Of a DNA stretch of 64,000 bases, positions 57,283-64,000 are shown one piece after another. Numbering within the stretch: position 1 is the stretch's first letter; every line of letters begins with the position of its first letter. Source of the DNA: Streptomyces fumanus. GTDB taxonomy: Bacteria > Actinomycetota > Actinomycetes > Streptomycetales > Streptomycetaceae. Where the stretch lies: NCBI RefSeq assembly GCF_014655295.1, contig NZ_BNBI01000012.1, positions 1-64,000 on the forward strand. The letters run 5' to 3'. A program made the position numbers and the translations under genes. Below the pieces are notes generated by a model. It was not told the DNA's origin and made no database searches. It saw only the letters and a program-made list of their open reading frames with translations.

Positions 57283-58617
57283 ATGACCGCACTTCCGCAG
57301 GAGCGCCGCGTCGCCACCGCCATCCCCGGCCCGAAGTCGCAGGAGCTGCAGGCCCGCCGGACCGCCGCGGTCGCGCAGGGCGTGGGCTCCACCCTGCCCG
57401 TCTTCGTCACCCGCGCGGGCGGCGGCATCATCGAGGACGTCGACGGCAACCGCCTGATCGACTTCGGTTCCGGCATCGCCGTGACCTCCGTCGGCGCCTC
57501 CGCCGAGGCCGTGGTGCGCCGCGCCTCCGCGCAGCTCGCCGACTTCACCCACACCTGTTTCATGGTCACGCCGTACGAGGGGTACGTGGCCGTCGCCGAG
57601 GCCCTGGCCGAGCTGACCCCGGGCGACCACGCCAAGAAGTCGGCCCTGTTCAACAGCGGTGCCGAGGCCGTCGAGAACGCCGTGAAGATCGCCCGCGCCT
57701 ACACCAAGCGGCAGGCGGTCGTCGTCTTCGACCACGGCTACCACGGCCGCACCAACCTCACCATGGCGCTGACCGCGAAGAACATGCCGTACAAGCACGG
57801 CTTCGGCCCGTTCGCCCCCGAGGTCTACCGCGTCCCGGTCGCCTACGGCTACCGCTGGCCGACCGGCCCCGAGAACGCCGGTCCGGAGGCCGCCGCGCAG
57901 GCCGTCGACCAGATCACCAAGCAGGTCGGCGCCGAGAACGTGGCCGCGATCATCATCGAGCCGGTGCTCGGCGAGGGCGGCTTCATCGAGCCCGCCAAGG
58001 GCTTCCTGCCGGCCATCCGCAAGTTCGCCGCCGACCACGGCATCGTCTTCGTCGCCGACGAGATCCAGTCCGGCTTCTGCCGCACCGGCCAGTGGTTCGC
58101 CTGCGAGGACGAGGGCATCGTCCCCGACCTGATCACCACGGCGAAGGGCATCGCGGGCGGCCTGCCGCTGGCCGCCGTCACCGGCCGCGCCGAGATCATG
58201 GACGCCGCGCACGCGGGCGGCCTGGGCGGCACCTACGGCGGCAACCCGGTGGCCTGCGCCGGTGCGCTCGGCGCCATCGAGACGATGAAGGAGCTGGACC
58301 TCAACGCGCGGGCGAAGCGGATCGAGGAGGTCATGAAGGGCCGCCTGACCGCCATGGCCGAGAAGTTCGACATCATCGGCGAGGTGCGCGGCCGCGGCGC
58401 CATGATCGCCATCGAGCTGGTCAAGGACCGCGCCACGAAGGAGCCGCACGCGGAGGCGGCCGCCGCCCTCGCCCGGGCCTGCCACCAGGCCGGCCTGCTG
58501 GTCCTGACCTGCGGCACGTACGGCAACGTGCTGCGTTTCCTGCCGCCGCTGGTGATCGGCGAGGACCTGCTCGGCGAGGGCCTGGACATCATCGAGCAGA
58601 GCCTCGCGGGGCTCTGA
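57283..58617 (+). CDS. gabT: 4-aminobutyrate aminotransferase
   Basis: GabT transfers the amino group of GABA to 2-oxoglutarate, giving succinate semialdehyde and glutamate. The 444-aa class III PLP enzyme shows LFNSGAEAVENAVKIAR, DHGYHGRTNLTMALT, VADEIQSGFCRTG (the PLP-ring Asp) and the Schiff-base Lys288 in TTAKGIAGGLPL. AGGAG precedes the ATG. The divergent 57011-57282 region should hold its promoter. With the aldehyde dehydrogenase, PucR regulator, amine oxidase and pot genes nearby it forms a GABA/polyamine catabolic neighbourhood. Confidence 0.95.
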   Translation: MTALPQERRVATAIPGPKSQELQARRTAAVAQGVGSTLPVFVTRAGGGIIEDVDGNRLIDFGSGIAVTSVGASAEAVVRRASAQLADFTHTCFMVTPYEGYVAVAEALAELTPGDHAKKSALFNSGAEAVENAVKIARAYTKRQAVVVFDHGYHGRTNLTMALTAKNMPYKHGFGPFAPEVYRVPVAYGYRWPTGPENAGPEAAAQAVDQITKQVGAENVAAIIIEPVLGEGGFIEPAKGFLPAIRKFAADHGIVFVADEIQSGFCRTGQWFACEDEGIVPDLITTAKGIAGGLPLAAVTGRAEIMDAAHAGGLGGTYGGNPVACAGALGAIETMKELDLNARAKRIEEVMKGRLTAMAEKFDIIGEVRGRGAMIAIELVKDRATKEPHAEAAAALARACHQAGLLVLTCGTYGNVLRFLPPLVIGEDLLGEGLDIIEQSLAGL

Positions 58618-58722
58618 CGCCGGACGCACTCCGGCAGAGGGTGTGAAGAAGGTGTGCGGGGTGTTTGTCGGGTTGCGGCTGCCCCTGTCCTCACCCCAGC
58701 CCCTGTCGTAGGTTCTACGCAG

Positions 58723-59553
58723 ATGAGAGATACACCCCGCCCACAGGAGACTGTGGGCGACCTCAGGCCGGGGCCTCCCCAGCTTCGACCTGGTCGTGCC
58801 CTCGCGCACACAACCGGAGCCTCCGGCTTCGGGTCTCCTCACCGATCGGACGGTCGCTCGCCCCAGACCCCCCGGGGCGCGCGACGTTCCGGTCCGGACG
58901 GCCGCCCCGGAACGACCCCCCCTGTTCCGGGGCGGCCGACCTCGTTCGTTCTCCTGGTGCTCCTCCCCCTCCTCCTCTTCGCGCTGATCACCTGGCAGGT
59001 CCTCGTCGACGGACCGCTGACCGGCCTGGACGAGCGGGTGAGCGGGACGCTGGTCCGTCCCGACCGGTTCTCCGAGCTGCTCTCCGACCTCGGCAACACG
59101 GGGACCGCCCTGCCCGTCCTCGCCGCCGCGCTGGCGTACGCGGCCTGGCGGTGGCGCCGGGCCGGCGCGGCCCGCTGGTGGCTGCCGCCGCTGGCCGGGG
59201 CGGTGCTGATGGCGCTCGTACCGGCCCTCGTCGTCCCGCTCAAGGAGTGGACCGACCGCCCCGCCACCCCGGTGATGCCGCCGGCCACCGGCTACTTCCC
59301 CTCCGGCCACACCGCCACCGCCCTGGTCGCCTACGGCACGGCGACGCTGCTGCTCCTGCCCCACCTGCGGGCGCGGGCCGCCCGGCGGCTGCTCGTCGCG
59401 GCCGGCGCCGTCCTGGTGCTCGCCACCTCCTGCGGTCTGGTCCGCCGGGGCTACCACTGGCCGCTGGACGTGGTGGGTAGCTGGTGCCTGTTCGTACCAC
59501 CGCTGGTGTACCTGCGCGCGGTCACCGCCCGGTACGGCCGCCGACCGTCATGA
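58723..59553 (+). CDS. PAP2 family membrane phosphatase
   Basis: A membrane phosphatase of the PAP2 superfamily (phosphatidate or undecaprenyl-diphosphate type). Motifs are KEWTDRP (a shortened motif 1), SGHTATALVAYG (motif 2) and SCGLVRRGYHWPLDV (motif 3 with the catalytic His), set among five or six hydrophobic helices. The first 75 residues are hydrophilic and low-complexity. ATG 58723 (276 aa) is my choice, but no good ribosome binding site is seen, and starts upstream or downstream are possible. Its stop codon is the first three bases of a tandem repeat. Confidence 0.8.
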   Translation: MRDTPRPQETVGDLRPGPPQLRPGRALAHTTGASGFGSPHRSDGRSPQTPRGARRSGPDGRPGTTPPVPGRPTSFVLLVLLPLLLFALITWQVLVDGPLTGLDERVSGTLVRPDRFSELLSDLGNTGTALPVLAAALAYAAWRWRRAGAARWWLPPLAGAVLMALVPALVVPLKEWTDRPATPVMPPATGYFPSGHTATALVAYGTATLLLLPHLRARAARRLLVAAGAVLVLATSCGLVRRGYHWPLDVVGSWCLFVPPLVYLRAVTARYGRRPS

Positions 59554-59645
59554 CCCCCGCCCGGCACGGCCCTGCGCAGCCGTGACCCCTGCCCGGGACG
59601 ACCACCCGCCGCCGTGACCCCCGCCCGGCACGGCCCCCGCAGCCG
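59551..59645. repeat. Three ~32-bp tandem units beginning at the PAP2 stop codon
   Basis: Units start at 59551, 59583 and 59615, each opening TGACCCCYGCCCGG. The first and third are near-identical (a two-base difference plus one deleted base); the middle is more diverged. The first three bases of unit 1 are the stop codon of the PAP2 gene. Confidence 0.75.
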
Positions 59646-59663
59646 CCCCGGGCCGGCGGTCGC

Positions 59664-59763
59664 CGGCAGTCCCCGACGCTCGTCGGCGGTCCCCGGCGCT
59701 GACCGGCAGTCGCCAGCGCTCGTCGGCAGTCCTCAGCGCTCGTCGGCGCTCCCCGGCGCCCCG
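59664..59763. repeat. Five 20-bp tandem units
   Basis: Units at 59664, 59684, 59704, 59724 and 59744 follow CGGCAGTCCCCAGCGCTCGT with one to several changes each. The array fills the rest of the gap between the PAP2 gene and the end of the convergent Prim-Pol-like gene (stop at 59769). Neither array is coding in a supported frame. Confidence 0.8.
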
Positions 59764-59768
59764 GCGTT

Positions 59769-60233
59769 TCACCAACCCCCCTCCCCCGCCCGCCCCCGAT
59801 CCGCCGCCGCCTCGTGCAGCGCCAGTTCCAGCAGGGCCGGGTCCGTGAGGGTGCCGCTGCCGTCCGGGGGGATCAGCCAGCGGATCGCGCCGGCCGGGGG
59901 CCGCCCGGGGTACGGCACCACGATCCAGGTCCCGGCCCCGGCCGTGCGGATGCCGGTGCCGAGCCAGCGGGCGGCGGTGCCCGGCGGCACGAAGAACCCG
60001 GTGCGCGCGTCGCCGAAGTCGGCGAGCACCGGGCCGGGCTGGTCCAGGATCCGGCCGAGGACGTCGAGGGTCGGGTAGCCGAGCCGGGCGGGCAGGATCA
60101 GGACGTCCCAGGCCCGGCCGGCGGGGAGCAGGGTGATGCCCAGGGGGTCGCGCTCCCACGCGCGCCGGCAGGCTTCGGGGTCCGGTGCGACGGAGGTGAG
60201 CCACTCGACCGCCGGTGTCTTGGCGCCAGGCAT
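59769..60233 (-). CDS. Small protein resembling a bifunctional primase/polymerase N-domain
   Basis: A 154-aa protein. The order EWLTSVAPDPEACRRAWERDP, ITLLPAGRAWDVLILP, TGFFVPPGTAARWLG, GTWIVVPYPGRPPAGAIRWL resembles the short, catalytically uncertain 'bifunctional DNA primase/polymerase N-terminal' proteins common in Streptomyces. I see no clear DxD metal motif, so it may be non-catalytic. It precedes nothing on its strand but the repeat arrays, and lies 125 bases beyond the amine oxidase end. Confidence 0.5.
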   Translation of the reverse strand: MPGAKTPAVEWLTSVAPDPEACRRAWERDPLGITLLPAGRAWDVLILPARLGYPTLDVLGRILDQPGPVLADFGDARTGFFVPPGTAARWLGTGIRTAGAGTWIVVPYPGRPPAGAIRWLIPPDGSGTLTDPALLELALHEAAADRGRAGEGGW

Positions 60234-60358
60234 GCGGAAACCTTTCTCTCACTCGTGGACGCGGGCCGCGTCACGGGTGAGAGCGGGGTCCGGGCCCCGC
60301 ATTACGCGGGTCGCGGCAGCCCGTCGCGGAGGACCGGGCCGGAACCCGTCGGCGCCGG

Positions 60359-61771
60359 TCAACTGTCGAAGCCCAGGCCGAGCCGGTCCAGGGTGCGCAG
60401 CCACAGGTTGCGCCGCCCGCCGTGGGCGTCGGCGCGGGCCAGCGACCACTTGGTGAGCGCGATCCCGGTCCAGGCGAGCGGCTCCGGCGGGAACGGCAGG
60501 GGCTTGCTGCGCACCATCGCCAGCTCAGTGCGCTCGGTCCGCTCCCCCGCCAGCAGGTCCAGCATCACCTCGGCCCCGAAGCGGGTGGCGCCGACGCCGA
60601 GGCCGGTGTACCCGGCCGCGTAGGCGACCCGCCCCCGGTGGGCCGTGCCGAAGAACGCCGAGAACCGCGAGCAGGTGTCGATCGCGCCGCCCCAGGCGTG
60701 GGTGAAGCGGACGCCCTCCAGTTGCGGGAAGCAAGTGAAGAAATGCCCGGCGAGTTTGGCGTAGGTCGCGGGCCGGTCGTCGTACTCGGCGCGGACCCGC
60801 CCGCCGTACGGGTAGATCGCGTCGTAGCCGCCCCACAGGATCCGGTTGTCGGCGGAGAGCCGGAAGTAGTGGAACTGGTTGGCGCTGTCGCCCAGGCCCT
60901 GCCGGTTCCGCCAGCCGATCGCGGCGAGCTGCCCGGCCGTCAGCGGCTCGGTCATCAGGGCGTAGTCGTAGACCGGGACGGTGTACGGGCGGATGCGGCG
61001 GACCAGGCTGGGGAAGACGTTGGTGCCGAGCGCGACCGCGCGGGCGCGGACCGAGCCGTAGGGGGTGCGTACGGCCATTCCGGCGCCGTACGGCCGCAGG
61101 GTGAGCGCGGGGGTGTGCTCGTACACGCGGACGCCGAGGGCGAGGCAGGCCCGCTTCAGGCCCCAGGCGAGCTTGGCCGGGTGGAGCAGGGCCACGCCCC
61201 GGCGGTCGTACAGGCCGGCCCGGAAGGTGAGCGAGTCGACCTGTTGCCGTACGGCGTCGGCGTCCAGGTACTCGATGCCCTCGGCGAGGCCCGCGCGGCG
61301 GATCTCCTCGTACCACTGCTCCAGTTCCCGCGCCTGGTGGGGCTCGGTGGCGACGTCGATCTCGCCGGTGCGTTCGAAGTCGCAGTCGATGCGGTGGCGG
61401 GCGAGGGCGGCCTCGATGGCGTCGAGGTTGCGGGCGCCCAGTTCCTCCAGCTTGTGGATCTCGTCGGGCCAGCGGGTGAGGCCGTTGGCCAGTCCGTGGG
61501 TGAGGGAGGCGGCGCAGAAGCCGCCGTTGCGGCCGGAGGCGGCCCAGCCCGCCTCGCGGCCCTCCACCAGCACCACGTCCCGCCCGGGGTCGCGCTCCTT
61601 GGCGAGCAGCGCGGTCCACAGCCCGCTGTACCCGCCGCCGACCACCAGCAGGTCGCAGCTCTCGGCGCCGGTGAGGGCGGGCTCGGGGCGGGGGCGGCCG
61701 GGGTCGTCCAGCCAGTACGGGACCGGCTGGGCGTCGGCGAGGGAGGTCGTCCACTGACTGCTGCGGTTCAT
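60359..61771 (-). CDS. FAD-dependent amine oxidoreductase (PuuB-like)
   Basis: A 470-aa DAO-type FAD oxidase. The N-terminal dinucleotide motif is VVGGGYSGLWTALLAKE, followed by AGWAASGRNGGFCAASLTHG as in gamma-glutamylputrescine oxidases (PuuB). GYTGLGVGATRFGAEV at the C-terminal end closes the FAD site. It lies three bases behind potC and is the last gene of the pot operon. It should therefore oxidise the imported polyamine or its derivative to an aldehyde. The aldehyde dehydrogenase and gabT in this window can complete the route to succinate. Confidence 0.87.
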   Translation of the reverse strand: MNRSSQWTTSLADAQPVPYWLDDPGRPRPEPALTGAESCDLLVVGGGYSGLWTALLAKERDPGRDVVLVEGREAGWAASGRNGGFCAASLTHGLANGLTRWPDEIHKLEELGARNLDAIEAALARHRIDCDFERTGEIDVATEPHQARELEQWYEEIRRAGLAEGIEYLDADAVRQQVDSLTFRAGLYDRRGVALLHPAKLAWGLKRACLALGVRVYEHTPALTLRPYGAGMAVRTPYGSVRARAVALGTNVFPSLVRRIRPYTVPVYDYALMTEPLTAGQLAAIGWRNRQGLGDSANQFHYFRLSADNRILWGGYDAIYPYGGRVRAEYDDRPATYAKLAGHFFTCFPQLEGVRFTHAWGGAIDTCSRFSAFFGTAHRGRVAYAAGYTGLGVGATRFGAEVMLDLLAGERTERTELAMVRSKPLPFPPEPLAWTGIALTKWSLARADAHGGRRNLWLRTLDRLGLGFDS

Positions 61772-61774
61772 GGA

Positions 61775-62575
61775 TCACGCCCTGGACTTGGTGCGGCGGC
61801 TGCCGATGACCATCGAGAGGAGGACGAGCAGGACGGCGACGACGAACATGGCCGTGCCGATGACGTTGATCTGTACGGGGGTTCCGCGCTGGGCCGAGCC
61901 CCAGACGAACATGGGGAAGGTGACCGTGGAGCCCGCGGTGAAATTGGTGATGATGAAGTCGTCGAAGGAGAGCGCGAAGGCGAGCAGCGCCCCCGCGGCG
62001 ATCCCCGGGGCCGCGATCGGCAGGGTGACCCGGAGGAAGGTCTGGAAGGGCCCGGCGTACAGGTCCTGGGCCGCCTGTTCCAGCCGGGGATCCATGGACA
62101 TCACGCGTGCCTTCACGGCCGTGACGACGAAGCTGAGGCAGAACATGATGTGGGCGATCAGGATCGTCCAGAATCCCAACTGAGCACCCAGGTTGAGGAA
62201 CAGGGTGAGCAGCGAGGCGGCCATGACCACCTCGGGCATCGCCATCGGCAGGAAGATCAGCGCGTTGACGGCGCCGCGCGCGCGGAAGCGGTAGCGGGCC
62301 AGGGCGAAGGCGATCGCGGTGCCGAGGGCGGTCGCGCCGAGCGTCGCCCAGCAGGCGAGCTGGAGGCTCAGCGCGAGCGAGCCGCACAGGTCGGCGACCC
62401 CGCACGGGTCCGTCCAGGCGTCGGCCGAGAACTCCTGCCAGGCGTAGTTGAAGCGCCCGACGGGCTTGTTGAAGGAGAACACCGTGACGACGACGTTCGG
62501 CAGGAGCAGATAAGCGAGCGTCAGCAGTCCGGCGATGACGACCAGATTGCGCTTGAACCAGGTGACGAAGGCCAT
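61775..62575 (-). CDS. potC: Spermidine/putrescine ABC transporter permease (PotC-like)
   Basis: A 266-aa permease with six hydrophobic segments and the EAA loop MDPRLEQAAQDLYAGPFQTF. FNKPVGRFNYAWQEFSADAW after the first helix is typical of PotC/PotI. It pairs with PotB to form the polyamine channel. The start directly abuts the potB stop (no gap) and the stop is three bases before the amine oxidase gene, so the operon is tightly packed. Confidence 0.9.
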   Translation of the reverse strand: MAFVTWFKRNLVVIAGLLTLAYLLLPNVVVTVFSFNKPVGRFNYAWQEFSADAWTDPCGVADLCGSLALSLQLACWATLGATALGTAIAFALARYRFRARGAVNALIFLPMAMPEVVMAASLLTLFLNLGAQLGFWTILIAHIMFCLSFVVTAVKARVMSMDPRLEQAAQDLYAGPFQTFLRVTLPIAAPGIAAGALLAFALSFDDFIITNFTAGSTVTFPMFVWGSAQRGTPVQINVIGTAMFVVAVLLVLLSMVIGSRRTKSRA

Positions 62576-63505
62576 TTACACCAGATCCTCCGTGCCGGAC
62601 TTGCGGATGTAGAGGGTGACCATGACGAGGATCGCGGCCATCAGGATGAACGACAGCGCCGCGGCCGTCGGGTAGTCCAGGACGCGCAGGAACTGGGTCT
62701 GGATGACGTTGCCGGCCATGCGGGTGTCGGTGGAGCCGAGCAGGTCGGCGTTGACGTAGTCGCCGGTGGCCGGGATGAAGGTCAGCAGCGTGCCGGAGAC
62801 GACGCCCGGCATGGACAGCGGGAAGGTGATCTTCCGGAAGGTGGTGAAGGGCCGCGCGTACAGGTCGCCGGCCGCCTCGTGCAGTCGCCCGTCGATGCGT
62901 TCCAGGGAGGTGTACAGCGGCAGGATCATGAACGGCAGGAAGTTGTACGTCAGTCCGCAGACCACCGCCAGCGGGGTGGCCAGCACCCGGTCGCCGGCCG
63001 TCCAGCCGAGCCAGTTCGTGACGTCCAGGACGTGCAGGGTGTTCAGGGCGCCGACGAGCGGCCCGCCGTCGGCGAGGATCGTCTTCCAGGCGAGGGTGCG
63101 GATCAGGAAGCTGGTGAAGAACGGCGCGATCACCAGGACCATGATCAGGTTCCGCCAGCGGCCCGCCCGGAACGCGATCAGGTACGCCAGCGGATAGCCC
63201 AGCAGCAGGCAGAGCACGGTCGCGGCGGCGGCGTAGGCGACCGAGCGCAGGAACTGCGGCCAGTACGCGGTGAGGGCGTCCCAATAGGTGGCGACGTGCC
63301 AGGTGACCTTGTAGCCCTCCTCCAGGGAGCCGGTCTGCACGGAGGTGGACGCCTGGTAGATCATCGGCAGCGCGAAGAAGACGACCAGCCAGAGCAGGCC
63401 GGGCAGCAGCAGCCAGTACGGCGTGAGACGGCCCCGCCGGCGCGGGGGCGCGGGCTCCGGCGCGGTCGGGGTGAGCGGCGGGGGCGCCTCGGTGAGCGTC
63501 GTCAT
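62576..63505 (-). CDS. potB: Spermidine/putrescine ABC transporter permease (PotB-like)
   Basis: A 309-aa permease. A Pro/Arg-rich cytoplasmic N-terminus precedes six hydrophobic segments, with the EAA loop IDGRLHEAAGDLYARPFTTF. The ATG at 63505 overlaps the potA stop by one base (TGATG), which excludes the longer frame to 63835. It works with PotC; no binding protein (PotD) gene is in the window, so it probably lies beyond position 64000. Confidence 0.92.
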   Translation of the reverse strand: MTTLTEAPPPLTPTAPEPAPPRRRGRLTPYWLLLPGLLWLVVFFALPMIYQASTSVQTGSLEEGYKVTWHVATYWDALTAYWPQFLRSVAYAAAATVLCLLLGYPLAYLIAFRAGRWRNLIMVLVIAPFFTSFLIRTLAWKTILADGGPLVGALNTLHVLDVTNWLGWTAGDRVLATPLAVVCGLTYNFLPFMILPLYTSLERIDGRLHEAAGDLYARPFTTFRKITFPLSMPGVVSGTLLTFIPATGDYVNADLLGSTDTRMAGNVIQTQFLRVLDYPTAAALSFILMAAILVMVTLYIRKSGTEDLV

Positions 63506-64000
63506 CAGGCGGCCTCCTCCACCCCGGCGGCGGCGTCCTGGGCGGCGTCCAGGCCGAAGGTGTGGGCCGGGTTCCAGTGCAGGACGACCCGGGCCCCCGG
63601 CACCAGGCGGGGGTCGCGGTCGACGTTCTGGACGTAGACCGCGAACTCCTGGCAGACCGGGCTGTCGACGACGTACTGGGTGGAGACGCCGGTGAAGGCG
63701 GCGTCCGCGATGGTGCCGGTGATGCGGTTGCGGCCCTCGGGTACGGAGTCGGCGTCGTCGGCGTGGGTGAGGGAGATCTTCTCCGGGCGGATCCCGGCCA
63801 GCACCTTGGCGCCGGGCGTGGCGGGCGTCCGGCACCGCTCCCGGGGCAGGACCAGCCTGCCGTCGCCCGCCCGCAGCACGACGTCCGGGCCGCTCGCGCC
63901 CTCGATCCCGGCCTCGATGAAGTTGGAGGTGCCGAGGAAGTTGGCGACGAAGGTGGTGCGAGGGTTCTCGTACAGGTCGGCAGGGGTGCCGAGCTGCTCG
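63505..64000 (-). CDS. potA: Polyamine ABC transporter ATP-binding protein, C-terminal part
   Basis: Only the last 164 or so codons are in the window. The visible part starts EQLGTPADLYENPRTTFVANF, the end of the ABC domain where PotA/MalK-type proteins enter the TOBE domain. TOBE motifs follow (LAGIRPEKISLTHADD, FTGVSTQYVVD). The Walker motifs are beyond the right edge. It is the upstream partner of potB, overlapping by one base. Confidence 0.9.
   Translation of the reverse strand, partial: EQLGTPADLYENPRTTFVANFLGTSNFIEAGIEGASGPDVVLRAGDGRLVLPRERCRTPATPGAKVLAGIRPEKISLTHADDADSVPEGRNRITGTIADAAFTGVSTQYVVDSPVCQEFAVYVQNVDRDPRLVPGARVVLHWNPAHTFGLDAAQDAAAGVEEAA

Noticed and set aside
59551-59763. 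CRISPR array
   Set aside because: Units are directly tandem with no unique spacers and no cas genes nearby.

Overview
The window is about 72% G+C, has overwhelmingly G/C-ending codons and uses many GTG starts. It carries gene strings typical of the core chromosome of Streptomyces: rpsO-pnp-M16 protease-dapB, rimP-nusA-ylxR-infB-rbfA-truB, proS, dxr-site-2 protease-ispG, and potABC with a FAD oxidase. I read it as a core-arm stretch of a Streptomyces chromosome, with most housekeeping genes on the minus strand. No insertion sequence, prophage, CRISPR array or tRNA gene was recognised.

Layout. (1) 1-5.7 kb: what looks like the leader of an rRNA operon reading off the left edge, then rnj (RNase J), dapA and thyX, and two small membrane-protein genes. 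(2) 5.7-11 kb: dapB, an M16 peptidase, pnp and rpsO, with hairpins and a tandem repeat in the rpsO-pnp spacer. (3) 11-14.5 kb: a DUF397 gene and a 933-aa EspI-like ParA ATPase that normally borders a type VII secretion cluster, with no such cluster here. (4) 14.5-26.5 kb: ribF, a 1200-aa protein fusing a catalytically dead trypsin-like domain to a STAND-like P-loop NTPase, then truB, rbfA, DUF503, infB, ylxR, nusA and rimP. (5) 26.7-36 kb: a lipoprotein and ferritin-like pair, an APH-fold protein without its catalytic residues, proS, two GNAT acetyltransferases, and the MEP-pathway genes ispG and dxr around a site-2 protease. (6) 36-51.3 kb: an acyl-CoA dehydrogenase, then a carbohydrate locus: LacI regulator, secreted GH12, cytoplasmic GH95, GH42 and GH3 enzymes, and a binding protein with two permeases. 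(7) 51.3-64 kb: GABA/polyamine catabolism (aldehyde dehydrogenase, PucR regulator, gabT, FAD amine oxidase, potABC) interleaved with a VirD4-like membrane ATPase, a PAP2 phosphatase and a small Prim-Pol-like protein.

The best candidate for a coherent, little-described system is region 6. Four copies of the palindrome TCGAAGCGCTTCGA (one with a mismatch) sit in just two places: the promoter of the lacI-type gene and the divergent promoter region between the binding-protein operon and the GH3 gene. The enzyme set (endo-glucanase/xyloglucanase, fucosidase family, beta-galactosidase, GH3) suggests import and intracellular trimming of a fucosylated or galactosylated beta-glucan such as xyloglucan. 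No ATPase is encoded, so a shared MsiK-type ATPase is expected. Two further highlights are enzyme-like folds that have lost their catalytic residues (the pseudo-protease/NTPase and the pseudo-APH). Tandem repeats also lie directly behind stop codons at two convergent gene junctions.
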